Shown here: piece by piece, positions 1-10,473 of the stretch
How the letters are laid out: every line of letters starts with the position of its first letter
How positions within the stretch are numbered: the first letter of the stretch is position 1
From: an uncultured Ruminococcus sp.
GTDB lineage: Bacteria; Bacillota; Clostridia; Oscillospirales; Ruminococcaceae
DNA: 64,000 nt
Reading direction: 5' to 3'
NCBI GenBank assembly: GCA_902762785.1
Contig: CACWPL010000002.1
Span: 1-64,000 of the forward strand
Program-made: the position numbers and the translations under genes
Notes under the pieces: generated by a model
Seen by the model: the letters and a program-made list of their open reading frames with translations, nothing else
The model's database searches: none
What the model was told of the DNA's origin: nothing

Positions 1-95
1 AGACCGGCGACAGCACGCTCCCGATCCTGTTCGTGATGGCATCCATCGCAGCCGCAGGTCTGGCGTTCACTTCGCGCAAGCGTAAGGACGACTGA
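1..95 (+). CDS. C-terminal sorting signal of a cell-wall-anchored surface protein (5' end outside window)
   Basis: Only the last ~31 codons are present. They read TGDS, then a hydrophobic stretch of about 18 residues, then the basic tail SRKRKDD and a TGA stop. The two bases before the T codon (AG) are compatible with K, Q or E, so the sequence fits the end of an LPxTG sortase motif, which anchors proteins to peptidoglycan in Gram-positive bacteria. The order motif, membrane segment, positive tail is seen directly. The sortase substrate role is inferred, and the protein's function cannot be judged. A strong terminator follows 7 bases after the stop. Confidence 0.75.
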   Translation, partial: TGDSTLPILFVMASIAAAGLAFTSRKRKDD

Positions 96-101
96 CACAT
101 G

Positions 102-139
102 AACGGCCGCCCCCTTCCCTAGGGGGCGGCCGTTTTTTT
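102..139 (+). terminator. Rho-independent terminator of the anchored surface protein gene
   Basis: A 13-bp perfect stem (AACGGCCGCCCCC with its complement) around a 7-base loop is followed by a run of T. It lies just after the stop codon of the partial upstream gene. Confidence 0.9.
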
Positions 140-162
140 GGATGTATTTGGACGTATCACGC

Positions 163-199
163 AAAAAATGACGTCTCCGGGCGATCCGGAGGCGTCATT
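163..199 (-). terminator. Terminator of the PH-domain operon, containing the stop codon of the last gene
   Basis: A 14-bp stem (167-180 with 186-199, one wobble) is followed on the minus strand by a T run (complement of 163-168). The TGA stop of the 504-residue PH-domain protein lies inside the stem. Confidence 0.85.
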
Positions 200-1709
200 C
201 TGTCAGTGACGTTTGCGGCTCCTCGGGGAGGGGCGTGCAGTTCGCGAGCACCTCGCCGAGCTGTGCGAGCGTCTCGGCGTAGTTCATGCTCCGCAGCATG
301 CAGCGCCGCGTCACCTCGGATTGGAAATAGAGCACCACATGGCATTTCCCGCTGATGCGCTGCCAAAGGTGCCGGTAGATGCGGACCTTCACGACACAGT
401 CCGTGTCCGCGATGATCGTGTGGAAGGTCGTGAAACGTGCGTATCGCACGCAGATACGTCCGTCCGCGATGCTCACGCCCGTGGTGAATATGGCCGTGAT
501 CTGGACGAGGAGCTTCCAGGTGATCGGGATCAGCAGCATGATCCGCAAGAACGAGATCGCGCCCTCGAGCGCCGGGAAATACGTCTGCGCGAGCTCGACC
601 GCCGGGAAGATGGCGTCGAGGTAGTCGAGCCCGAGCACCACCGCCCCCGCCATCACCGGCCAGCAGACATAGCCCCACCAGGAGTGCCACGGCGGCCGCA
701 GGGTGTTGCGCGTCAGGCGCAGGTCGGGGAAGAGCATGGGGAGCGCGTTGTCCAGCTCGCGGCGGGTCTGGATGGGCAGGCAGATGGGGATGCTCCCGCG
801 CTTGTTGCCGTAGCCGGGGCAGTTCACCGCGATGGAGTAGATCCGGAAGAACACCGTCCAGAGGTTCTGCCGGATGTCCACGAAATTGATCTTTTTGTTA
901 CGGAGGATGAAACGGCGCCGCGTCAGCAGGCCGCTGCGGACGGACACGATGCGCCGGTCGCTGTGCATGTCGAAATTGCCGTAGCGCAGGAGATTGCTGA
1001 TGAAGGAGAGCAGCCACGTCGACAGGATGATGATGGCGAGACTGACCGCCACGGGCGGGATGCCGTTGAGGCGCCGCGCGACCGTCTCGGAGACCTCGTT
1101 GAAGCGGTCGTCGAGCTGGTACTGCGTGATGAGGTCACGCGCGATCCTGCCCGCCTGGAACCAGAAAGCCGCCAGATAGAGCGACCCTGTGAAGCTGCTC
1201 GAGAAGATGACCGAGAAGAACAGGATCCGCCAAAAGCCGCCCTTGTGCTCGGCGTGGTGGCGCTGACCCTGGTGGACGTTGGGGAGCGCCTCGAGGAAGA
1301 GGCGTTCGTCCCGGTGGCGGATCATGAGGCGGATGTCGGTGGCATCGAGGAGCCCGGCCGCCGTGTCCGCGTAGACATAGCAAGCCCGGATCGGCCGCAG
1401 GAGGAACGGATGCTCGATGGTCAGTGCGGAGAGACAGTGCAGCGGCAGATAGCTCCGCCGCGTGTAAAAGACGCCCTCCTGCACATAGATCTGGTCGTCC
1501 GCGATCTGGAAGAGGCGGAAATACCAGTCGAGCGCCCCGTAGCCGAGGATCGCGAGCAGGATCAGCAGGTCGAACCACGCGCCGTGGAGCCAGACGAGCA
1601 CGTCCTCCGCGGAGGCGATGTGATAGGCGCCGCGCAGGAGCGGGAAGATCAGCAGCCAGACGGACTTTTGGCTGTGCCGCAGGATCCGGAGCGGGTGCTC
1701 ATGATGCAT
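195..1709 (-). CDS. PH domain (DUF304) membrane protein, YdbT-like
   Basis: 504 residues. Hydrophobic helices near the N-terminus (about residues 17-60), in the middle and around 350-410 are interspersed with bacterial PH-like (DUF304) segments near residues 70-150, 245-335 and 415-490. This matches the YdbT type of Firmicutes, which is found next to a one-domain YdbS partner. Exactly that pairing is seen here, because its start overlaps the upstream PH gene by 11 bases. ydbS-ydbT-like genes have been linked to envelope stress or bacteriocin resistance, but the biochemical role is not established. The family is confident, the function is not. Its stop codon lies in the terminator stem. Confidence 0.8.
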   Translation of the reverse strand: MHHEHPLRILRHSQKSVWLLIFPLLRGAYHIASAEDVLVWLHGAWFDLLILLAILGYGALDWYFRLFQIADDQIYVQEGVFYTRRSYLPLHCLSALTIEHPFLLRPIRACYVYADTAAGLLDATDIRLMIRHRDERLFLEALPNVHQGQRHHAEHKGGFWRILFFSVIFSSSFTGSLYLAAFWFQAGRIARDLITQYQLDDRFNEVSETVARRLNGIPPVAVSLAIIILSTWLLSFISNLLRYGNFDMHSDRRIVSVRSGLLTRRRFILRNKKINFVDIRQNLWTVFFRIYSIAVNCPGYGNKRGSIPICLPIQTRRELDNALPMLFPDLRLTRNTLRPPWHSWWGYVCWPVMAGAVVLGLDYLDAIFPAVELAQTYFPALEGAISFLRIMLLIPITWKLLVQITAIFTTGVSIADGRICVRYARFTTFHTIIADTDCVVKVRIYRHLWQRISGKCHVVLYFQSEVTRRCMLRSMNYAETLAQLGEVLANCTPLPEEPQTSLTE

Positions 1710-2145
1710 GGAACACCCCCCTCTCCTGGAGGAACTGCTCCAGCTCCTTGCGGTCCTTGCGGCTCAGGAACGGGATCACGAGCTGTCCGCCGTAGACATA
1801 GAGGATGATGCAATTGAGCCCGAGGATGCCGTCCGCAGGGCCGACGATGGTCTGCACGAACTGCACGCGCTCGATGCGGATGCTCTGCTCGCGCAGGAAG
1901 AGGATCCCCGCCGCGAACGAGATCTGCGACGACGTACACACGCACCGCAGCCGCCGGAAATACATCGGCAGCAGCACGATCGCCCCGACTGCCGCGAGCG
2001 ACACGAATACCACGATCAGGATCAGCATAAGCTTTGGCCAAGGATCGAGGAAGAGGGCGGCGGCCGCCGAGAGGCCTCCCGCGAGCGCACAGAGCCCGAG
2101 CTGGAGCAAGGTCAGCGCCGCCACATCGGCGCGGTATTCTCTCAT
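1699..2145 (-). CDS. PH domain (DUF304) membrane protein, YdbS-like
   Basis: 148 residues: two close transmembrane helices (about 8-55) followed by a single bacterial PH/DUF304 domain (about 65-140). The start at 2145 is chosen because AAGGGGGAC lies at the right distance upstream; an in-frame ATG at 2172 has no such site. It is the first gene of a two-gene operon with the larger PH protein and overlaps its start. A TTGCAT/TATAAT promoter lies about 45 bases upstream. Family membership is clear. The membrane role is inferred from the hydrophobic pattern. Confidence 0.8.
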   Translation of the reverse strand: MREYRADVAALTLLQLGLCALAGGLSAAAALFLDPWPKLMLILIVVFVSLAAVGAIVLLPMYFRRLRCVCTSSQISFAAGILFLREQSIRIERVQFVQTIVGPADGILGLNCIILYVYGGQLVIPFLSRKDRKELEQFLQERGVFHAS

Positions 2146-2189
2146 GCGGTGTCCCCCTTCCCAAAGCCCCATGGCGGGGCGTTTCTTTT

Positions 2190-2219
2190 ATTATAGCATG
2201 ATCCGGCAGAGAAATGCAA
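2190..2219 (-). promoter_or_regulatory. Promoter of the PH-domain operon
   Basis: TTGCAT (complement of 2214-2219) and TATAAT (complement of 2190-2195) are separated by 18 bp, upstream of the YdbS-like gene. Confidence 0.75.
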
Positions 2220-2243
2220 TAGTTTTGCGGAAGATCTCTGCCG
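2204..2243. promoter_or_regulatory. 9-bp inverted repeat between divergent PH operon and symporter gene
   Basis: CGGCAGAGA (2204-2212) is repeated inverted at 2235-2243 with 22 bases between. The left arm and spacer overlap the -35 region of the leftward promoter. It could be an operator for divergent control or a hairpin in the symporter leader. No consensus rightward promoter is visible here. Confidence 0.35.
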
Positions 2244-2262
2244 CGCGTGAGGAGGCGGACGG

Positions 2263-3519
2263 ATGGCAGCATGGCTCGAGGCGATGGATGCCGTGCTCTG
2301 GGGGCACGGACTGGTGGCGATGATCCTGATGATGGGGACGTTTTGCCTGACATATGGACGATTCCTGCCGATACGGAGCCTACATGCGCTCTGCTGTCGT
2401 GACCGCAGCGGCGGCCACGGCCAGACGCCCTTCCAGGCGTGCATGACGTCCTTGGCGGCGGCGATGGGGACGGGGAACATCGTCGGGGTGACGGCGGCGC
2501 TCGCGGCAGGCGGACCGGGGGCGATCCTTTGGATGTGGGCCGCGGCCGTCCCGGGGATGGGACTGATCTATGCGGAGAACGTCCTGGCTGCGCGGTATCG
2601 GCGCGGCGAGACGGCAGGCGCGGTCGCGTACCTGCGGTGGGGGCTCGGGAGCCGTGGGATGGCGGCGGGCTTCGCGGTCTGCTGTGTGGCGGCGAGCTTC
2701 GGCATGGGGGACATGGTGCAGAGCCGCGCGATGGCGGGGACACTGGCGGCGGCCTATGGCGTCCCGCCGCTGGTGACGGGGCTCGCGGCCGCGGCGGTCA
2801 CGGCAGTCGTAGTCTTTGGCGGCGCGGGACGGACGGGCCGCTTCACGGCGCATGTCATGCCGTTGGTGACTCTCGTATACCTGCTGGCGGCGGCCGTCGT
2901 GACGGCGCGCGGGACAGTGCCGCTGGGGGACGTCCTGCACACGATCGTGACGGATGCACTGGATCTGCGCGCGGCGGCAGGCGGCGTCGGCGGCGCGGCA
3001 CTGGCCGTGGGGGTGCGGCGGGGCGTGTTCTCGAACGAGGCCGGACTCGGCAGCTCCGGCCTCCTCCATGCGGACGCAGACACGGCGTCACCGGCGTTCC
3101 TGGGCGCATGTGCGATGCTGGAGGTCGCCGCGGACACGCTCGTCTGCTGCACCGCCACGGCGTTCGCCGTCCTGACGAGCGGCGTCCCGGTCGGGGACAG
3201 CGCGGAGACGGTCTACGCCGCCTTCCGCACGGGGATCGGCGGCGCGGCGGACTGGCTCCTGCCGCCGGTCATCGCGGTGTTCGCACTGTGTACGCTGGTG
3301 GGATGGTGCCACTGCGGGAGCCATGCCCTGCGCGGTCTGACGGGCGGACGCGGGCTCGGTGTCTACCGTGCGGCGTTCTGTCTGGCGGCGGTCATCGGGG
3401 CGTGTACGGGCGAGTCCCTCGTCTGGACGCTCGCGGACATCGCCAACGCCTGCATGGCCTGGATCAACCTCCCCGGGATCCTCCTGCTCTGGCCGAAAAC
3501 AGCACGCCAAGCGCCCTGA
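2263..3519 (+). CDS. AGCS family sodium/alanine(glycine) symporter
   Basis: 418 residues, polytopic membrane protein. The family signature around FSNEAGLGSSG (about residues 258-270), followed by HADADT, is conserved, as is MGTGNIVGV near residue 68. AGCS proteins co-import alanine or glycine with Na+ or H+. The length is a little under the usual 440-480, with a short N-terminus. GGAGG lies at the right distance before the ATG. Monocistronic, divergent from the PH genes. Substrate inferred from family only. Confidence 0.88.
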   Translation: MAAWLEAMDAVLWGHGLVAMILMMGTFCLTYGRFLPIRSLHALCCRDRSGGHGQTPFQACMTSLAAAMGTGNIVGVTAALAAGGPGAILWMWAAAVPGMGLIYAENVLAARYRRGETAGAVAYLRWGLGSRGMAAGFAVCCVAASFGMGDMVQSRAMAGTLAAAYGVPPLVTGLAAAAVTAVVVFGGAGRTGRFTAHVMPLVTLVYLLAAAVVTARGTVPLGDVLHTIVTDALDLRAAAGGVGGAALAVGVRRGVFSNEAGLGSSGLLHADADTASPAFLGACAMLEVAADTLVCCTATAFAVLTSGVPVGDSAETVYAAFRTGIGGAADWLLPPVIAVFALCTLVGWCHCGSHALRGLTGGRGLGVYRAAFCLAAVIGACTGESLVWTLADIANACMAWINLPGILLLWPKTARQAP

Positions 3520-3580
3520 CTGTCCCCTTCCGCAAAAAAACTCCCCTCCTATCGTATAGTCCCCGCCGAAATGCCCATAC

Positions 3581-3596
3581 TTCGTACAAATACGAA
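3581..3596. promoter_or_regulatory. Perfect inverted repeat, candidate operator
   Basis: TTCGTA-CAAA-TACGAA is a perfect 6+6 palindrome. It lies about 20 bases after a possible -10 (TATAGT, 3555-3560) and 17 bases before the start of the 615-residue fusion gene, a typical position for a repressor site. No good -35 matches that -10. The operator role is inferred. Confidence 0.4.
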
Positions 3597-3613
3597 CGAA
3601 AGGCGGTCGAACT

Positions 3614-5461
3614 ATGCAAGCGATCATTTTCTGCGACGAGCCGGCGGTGTGTCTCCCCATGCAGGACTGCCCTGCCGCGCTCCTGCCTGTCGGGAGCGCA
3701 CCGCTGCTCGTCCATCTGCTGACTGATCTGGAGCGGATGGGCTTCCGGCGGACGGTGCTCCTCTCCGGCGATCCCCGCGTGCGGCGCATCCCGGACACCA
3801 TGCACCTGACCATGCCCGTGCGCTTCGCAAGGTCGATGGCGTCCCTCTATGCCGAGGAGCCGACGCTCCTCCTGCGGTCGCTGTGCCTGCCCGTGCTGGA
3901 CATGGGCGAGCTCCACGCGGTCTGCGCGCGCGGGGCGGCACGGCTCTTCCACCCGGACGGGACATCCGCCGGGGCGGAGCTCCATCCCGCCGGGTCTCCC
4001 CTGCTCGAGCCGGAGGAGACGGCCGTGGTCACGCAGTCGCAGTTCCGGCGCGCGGCCGATCCTGCCGCGTACCGTGCCCTCGTGACGGAAGCGGTCGCAA
4101 AGGGGTCTCCGCGGATCGGCGAAGGGCTGCGCCGCGGGCGGGACGTCGTCCTCGACGAGAGGAGCATCCTTGGCACGGACTGTGCCCTCGGCGACGGGGC
4201 AGTCGTGGAGGACTGCATCCTGGGCGACGGCGTACAGGTCGGCGCGGGGGCGGTGCTGCGCGGATGCATCGTCTGCCGGGGCGCGCTCATCGACCGGGAT
4301 GCACGGCTCGAGGGCGGCATCGTCCCCGAGGGCGACGTGCTGGCCAAGGACGCCCGGACGACCCGTCCCCGCCGGATGCTCGTCCTCCCGGAGGACGGCA
4401 TCTGCGGCGGCGACCCGCGCTGGAACACCGCCGCCTCTGCCCTGGAGGCCGGTGCGGCGATGGCGTCCCTCGGCGGCAGGATCGCGGTGGGCTATGCGGG
4501 AGACGGCGCCCGCCCCTATGCGATGGCCGCGGCAGCCGGGGCGCTCTCCCAGGGCGCGGACGTCTGGCAGACGGGGCGCTGTGCGCTGAGCATGCTCCTC
4601 TTTGCGGCGCAGGACGCCGGATGTGACGCCGTCCTCTGGGCGACGGGGGACACGGTCGTGCGGCTCCTGCCCTTTGCGGCGGATGGGTCGCCCTTGTCGG
4701 AGGGACAGGCCGCGCGTCTCTGGCAGGCGCTCGCCGCCCACGTCGAGTCGCGCATCCTCTCCCCCGGCACGCTGACGGACAGTGCTGCGCTCCTGCGGCT
4801 TTGGGAGGACGGGTGCCGCCGTCTCGTCCCGGCGGCGCGGCCGTCTGTCCGTGTGAGCTGCGCCGACCCCACGCTCCGCGCGGCGGCAGAACGGCTCTTC
4901 TCCGGCGGTACCGGCGAGGAGATCACGCTGACTCTCTCCGAGGACGGCCGGAGCGCGTCGGCCTTCTCGCTCGAGACGGGGATGCTCCGGCGGGAGATGC
5001 TGCTGCTCCCGGCGATGGCCGCGCTCGCCCGCGAGGACGGCGCCTTCGTCCTCCCGGAGGACGCCCATCCCGGCGCGGCGGCGTATGCCCAGGCACACGG
5101 CATCCGTCTGTTAGACGGGGAAACGGCCGAGGGCGCGGCGCTCCGGCAGCGGCAGGGCGTCTGCACGGACGGCGTGCGGCTCTTCGCGGCCGTGCTGCGG
5201 GAGATGACCTACACTGGGCAGACGCTCCGGGAGCTGACGGCGTCCCTGCCGCGCCTCTGCACGGTCGTCCGCGAGGTGGTGACGCCGCTGACACGGCAGG
5301 AGGTCGCAGATCTCGGCGAACGCGCTGCGGCGCCGCAGGTCGTCATCGTCAAGCCGCCGCATAGCCGGATCGCCCGTCTGCGCGTCCATGCCGACACCAT
5401 GGAGGCCGCCGCGGAGCTCTGCGGTGAATGGGAACGGAGCCTGCGCGCCGCGGAGGGCTGA
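3614..5461 (+). CDS. Degenerate nucleotidyltransferase / left-handed beta-helix / phosphohexomutase fusion
   Basis: 615 residues in three parts. Residues 1-125 resemble the start of a sugar-phosphate nucleotidyltransferase (PAALLPVGSAPLLVHLL matches the PKxLLPV region), but the GGxGTRL nucleotide loop is absent and the domain is about half normal size. Residues ~165-245 are hexapeptide repeats of a left-handed beta-helix. Residues ~260-610 follow the alpha-D-phosphohexomutase fold. There the serine loop TASHN is replaced near 342-347 by ATGDTV, the metal loop DGDGDR near 441-449 by SEDGRSA, and the phosphate loop RPSGTEP near 580 by KPPHSRI. The domain order equals ManC-like/phosphomannomutase fusions. 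Loss of all catalytic loops suggests a non-catalytic, perhaps regulatory, protein. Single gene; its role is unknown. Confidence 0.7.
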   Translation: MQAIIFCDEPAVCLPMQDCPAALLPVGSAPLLVHLLTDLERMGFRRTVLLSGDPRVRRIPDTMHLTMPVRFARSMASLYAEEPTLLLRSLCLPVLDMGELHAVCARGAARLFHPDGTSAGAELHPAGSPLLEPEETAVVTQSQFRRAADPAAYRALVTEAVAKGSPRIGEGLRRGRDVVLDERSILGTDCALGDGAVVEDCILGDGVQVGAGAVLRGCIVCRGALIDRDARLEGGIVPEGDVLAKDARTTRPRRMLVLPEDGICGGDPRWNTAASALEAGAAMASLGGRIAVGYAGDGARPYAMAAAAGALSQGADVWQTGRCALSMLLFAAQDAGCDAVLWATGDTVVRLLPFAADGSPLSEGQAARLWQALAAHVESRILSPGTLTDSAALLRLWEDGCRRLVPAARPSVRVSCADPTLRAAAERLFSGGTGEEITLTLSEDGRSASAFSLETGMLRREMLLLPAMAALAREDGAFVLPEDAHPGAAAYAQAHGIRLLDGETAEGAALRQRQGVCTDGVRLFAAVLREMTYTGQTLRELTASLPRLCTVVREVVTPLTRQEVADLGERAAAPQVVIVKPPHSRIARLRVHADTMEAAAELCGEWERSLRAAEG

Positions 5462-5549
5462 CACGCGAATATCATACAGGATCTCGCCGCTCCTGTCGGA
5501 TAGGGTTTGGCTATTGTTACGGATCGCGCCCATTCGACGGGGCGGCGGC

Positions 5550-5578
5550 TTGACAAATGTATGAGATCCCGCTATAAT
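5550..5578 (+). promoter_or_regulatory. Strong sigma-A promoter upstream of the RNase J leader
   Basis: Perfect TTGACA (5550-5555), 17-bp spacer, perfect TATAAT (5573-5578). Transcription would begin near 5585, about 415 bases before the RNase J start codon. Confidence 0.9.
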
Positions 5579-5584
5579 ATAGAT

Positions 5585-6001
5585 ATGAATCTCTCGCCTC
5601 CGCCGTCTGCGGGGGGACGGAAACACTGACCTTTGTGCCGTATACTGCATGTATACGCCTGAGATATAGGCCTCCTGCCGGACGCCGCGAATGGCGGGCA
5701 GGGTGCCGCTACTTATGCCCACGGCCGTATGCCGTGGATCTTCCCGAGCAAATGATCTTATCCAATCTACTACGCTCAGGTACCGTCCGTGCCATCTGCC
5801 GGACGGGCTTGCGGACAGAGCCGCCGCAGGTGCTGCATCGTGCGCCGAAACTGCCGATGCTGCGCCGCTTCGCACAAGATCGCAGTCTCGTGCGATGACC
5901 GTGTGTCATGATGATCGCGCGGCTCACAGATCATTTCGGACAAGAGCCTGCGGGGGCCGCCCCGGGGCATCATTTGCATGTCATGAAAAGTGAGGTAACC
6001 A
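5585..6001 (+). promoter_or_regulatory. Long structured 5' leader of the RNase J gene
   Basis: There is no convincing coding sequence in this ~415-base stretch between the promoter and the RNase J start. Several strong hairpins can be read. CCTGCC...GGCAGG with an inner CGCC/GGCG pair lies around 5674-5703. CCACGGC/GCCGTGG is at 5719-5737. GTCCG/CGGAC is around 5786-5806, ATCGCA/TGCGAT at 5879-5896 and ATGAC/GTCAT at 5895-5909. The last two overlap and are mutually exclusive. No T-tract terminator is seen. It could be an autoregulatory leader cleaved by RNase J, an unnamed riboregulator, or a processed small RNA. I recognise no known riboswitch class. Confidence 0.5.
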
Positions 6002-7921
<1,920 letters not shown>

Positions 7922-7952
7922 CATCAGAACGCAGTAGGGAGAGGGTGACAGC

Positions 7953-9896
7953 TTGAGACCCAAATACCATGCCGCAGAATGGGTGCTGATCGTGCTCATG
8001 CTCATATGCGTGCTCATCCCCTCGGCCGTGCTGTATGCACGGGGGGACAGGTTCGGGTATTATTATGTGATCCCGGCGCTCGTGATCGCGGCTGCGGCGG
8101 TCGGACTGCTGCTGTATGCCTACCGCAGCCAGATCCGCTACATCGCGCGGCTCAACGAGGCCTGTGAGACGGCCGAGCTCGAGACCATGCGCCGTCTGCC
8201 GATGGGACTGTGCATCCTCAATGAGACCGGGATGCTCCTCCAGGCCAACGAGCTCTTCCAGGACGAGGTCATCGACGGCGCCGACCTCTTCGGCCGGAGC
8301 CTCCTGGACGTGATCCCGTTCAAGCCCGGTGCGCCGGAGCAGGAGATCTGCGTCGACCAGCGCTATTACCGCGTGACCTCCATGCCCTACGAGGAGGAGG
8401 ACAGCGGCCGCCTGACCGTCTACCTCTGGGAGGACATCACGGAGCTGCGCGGCCTGCGCAGCGCGTATGAGAGCTCGCGTCCCTGCGTGGTGCTCATGGT
8501 CGTGGACAACTATGAGGACCTGATCCAGAACGCCAAGGAGAGCGTGCGGCTCGAGGTCAGCGTGGCCATCGAGCGGCTGCTCGAGGCCTTCGTCGCCGGA
8601 ACGAACGGCATCCTGCGCCGCCTCAAGAACGACCGATTCCTGGCCGTCCTCGAGGAGCAGCATGTGCAGGAGCTGATGGTCGGCAAGTTCAAGATCCTCG
8701 ATGACGCCCGCGCGATCCATGTGGACGAGAAGAACTGCGTGACCCTCTCCATCGGTGTCGGCCACGGCGCCTCGACCCTCCAGGAGAGCGAGACCTTCGC
8801 GGCACAGTGCCTGGATATGGCGCTCGGCCGCGGCGGTGACCAGGCCGCGGTCAAGACGGAGGGCGGCTTCCGATTCTTCGGCGGCGTGTCCAAGGGCGTG
8901 GAGAAGAAGTCCCGCGCCAAGACGCGCATCGTGGCCGGTGCCATCCAGGAGCTGATCCAGGATTCCCCGCGCGTCATGATCATGGGGCATCGCTTCGCCG
9001 ACCTCGATGCCGTGGGCAGCGCCTGCGGTCTGGCCGGGGCGATCTACCTGATGGGCGTCTCGGTGAACGTGGTCGTAGACCCGCAGAAGAACCTCTCCCA
9101 GCAGCTCATCGCCATGGTGAGCGAGGAGGTGGGGGCAGGGCTCTTCCTCTCCCCGCAGCAGGCGATCGAGGCCATCACGGACGACACCCTCCTCATCATC
9201 GTGGATACCCATAATAAGGACATCCTCGACAGCAAGGAGCTCTACGAGGCCGCCCATCGCATCGTCGTCATCGACCACCACCGCAAGAACGTGAATTACG
9301 TCGACAATGCGGTCGTGTTCCACCACGAGCCCTATGCTTCGTCGGCCTGTGAGATGGTCACGGAGCTGCTGCAATACTTCAAGCTGCCTGAGCCCGTCGA
9401 CCAGATCTACGCCGACGCGCTGCTCTCGGGCATCACCCTCGATACCAAGAATTTCGTCATGCGCACGGGCGTGCGGACCTTCGAGGCCGCGGCCTATCTG
9501 CGCAAGCTCGGCGCGGACACCGTTCGGGTGCGGAGCCTGTTCTCCGGCTCGATCGAGGCCTACCGCGCGCGTACCGAGATCGTCGGTGCCGCGGAGCTGC
9601 ACGGGCGCTATGCCATCGCTTGTGCGCCCGCAGAGACGCAGGACATTCGCCTCGTCGCCCCGCAGGCAGCCGATGAACTCCTCGGCATCAGCAAGGTCGA
9701 TGCCGCCTTCGTGCTCTACGACGTCAATGGCGTCGTGAACATCTCCGCCCGCTCCTTTGGCGCTGTCAACGTACAGGTCATCATGGAGCAGCTCGGCGGC
9801 GGCGGACACCAGACCATGGCAGCCGCCCAGATCAGCGGCATCACCATCGCAGACGCCCGCGAGAAGCTGCTCGCGGCCATCACTGCGACAGAATGA
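7953..9896 (+). CDS. gdpP: Cyclic-di-AMP phosphodiesterase GdpP
   Basis: 647 residues, close to the ~659 of B. subtilis GdpP. Two N-terminal transmembrane helices (about 9-27 and 32-52) precede a degenerate PAS domain, a degenerate GGDEF domain, and a DHH/DHHA1 phosphodiesterase. The latter shows [12 protein letters not shown], the IDHH motif (D441-H443) and GGGHQTMA near the C-terminus. GdpP hydrolyses c-di-AMP and so tunes potassium, osmotic and wall homeostasis. It starts at TTG 7953 with GGGAGAGGG upstream. The gdpP-rplI-dnaB order is the conserved Firmicutes arrangement. Confidence 0.95.
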   Translation: MRPKYHAAEWVLIVLMLICVLIPSAVLYARGDRFGYYYVIPALVIAAAAVGLLLYAYRSQIRYIARLNEACETAELETMRRLPMGLCILNETGMLLQANELFQDEVIDGADLFGRSLLDVIPFKPGAPEQEICVDQRYYRVTSMPYEEEDSGRLTVYLWEDITELRGLRSAYESSRPCVVLMVVDNYEDLIQNAKESVRLEVSVAIERLLEAFVAGTNGILRRLKNDRFLAVLEEQHVQELMVGKFKILDDARAIHVDEKNCVTLSIGVGHGASTLQESETFAAQCLDMALGRGGDQAAVKTEGGFRFFGGVSKGVEKKSRAKTRIVAGAIQELIQDSPRVMIMGHRFADLDAVGSACGLAGAIYLMGVSVNVVVDPQKNLSQQLIAMVSEEVGAGLFLSPQQAIEAITDDTLLIIVDTHNKDILDSKELYEAAHRIVVIDHHRKNVNYVDNAVVFHHEPYASSACEMVTELLQYFKLPEPVDQIYADALLSGITLDTKNFVMRTGVRTFEAAAYLRKLGADTVRVRSLFSGSIEAYRARTEIVGAAELHGRYAIACAPAETQDIRLVAPQAADELLGISKVDAAFVLYDVNGVVNISARSFGAVNVQVIMEQLGGGGHQTMAAAQISGITIADAREKLLAAITATE

Positions 9897-9934
9897 CCGT
9901 ATCTACGGATACGAGACAGAAAGGAACGATACCC

Positions 9935-10381
9935 ATGAAAGTGATCTTCATCCAGGACGTCAAGGGCACGGCCAAGAAGGGCGACACCAAGAACGTCGCC
10001 GACGGCTACGCACGCAACCTCCTTATCCCCAAGGGGCTCGCCGTCGAGGCCACCCCGGAGAACCTGAACCTCCTCAACGGCCAGAAGGCCTCCGCACAGC
10101 ACAAGATCGACGTGGAGAAGGCCGCCGCCCAGGCCGCACGCGACCAGCTCCATGACAAGAAGGTCGTCATCAAGGCCAAGGCCGGCACGGGCGGACGCCT
10201 CTTCGGCTCCGTGACCGCCGCGCAGGTGGCGCAGGCCATCGAGCAGCAGTTCGGCACCAAGATCGACAAGAAGAAGGTCTCCCTCAAGTCCGACATCAAG
10301 GCCTTCGGGACCTATTCCGCCGAGATCCGTCTCTACACCGGCATCGCCGCCACCGTGACCGTCGAGGTCGAGGAGGGCTGA
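9935..10381 (+). CDS. rplI: 50S ribosomal protein L9
   Basis: 148 residues, normal length. It begins [17 protein letters not shown] and contains the L9 signature near [13 protein letters not shown]9 binds 23S rRNA domain V and helps keep the reading frame. The ATG at 9935 is preceded by AAAGGAACG. It is 38 bases after gdpP and probably co-transcribed. A GC-rich hairpin follows before dnaB. Confidence 0.97.
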   Translation: MKVIFIQDVKGTAKKGDTKNVADGYARNLLIPKGLAVEATPENLNLLNGQKASAQHKIDVEKAAAQAARDQLHDKKVVIKAKAGTGGRLFGSVTAAQVAQAIEQQFGTKIDKKKVSLKSDIKAFGTYSAEIRLYTGIAATVTVEVEEG

Positions 10382-10396
10382 CGCCGCAGACCATCC

Positions 10397-10433
10397 TGCC
10401 CCCTTGCCCCTGACCGGGAGAGGGGGCATTTCT
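10397..10433 (+). terminator. Hairpin between rplI and dnaB, weak terminator or attenuator
   Basis: TGCCCCCT (10397-10404) pairs with AGGGGGCA (10421-10428), followed by ATTTCT. The T-tract is poor, so partial read-through into dnaB is likely; no separate dnaB promoter is visible. Confidence 0.5.
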
Positions 10434-10473
10434 GCCCGATGCCATGCATCATCTTTGAAAGGAGCGACCCCAA

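Noticed and set aside
5585..6001. 6S RNA, RNase P RNA, T-box or c-di-AMP riboswitch in the RNase J leader
   Set aside because: I looked for the conserved cores of these classes (for example the T-box TGGNACCGCG and the RNase P conserved regions) and did not find them; the leader is kept as unclassified.
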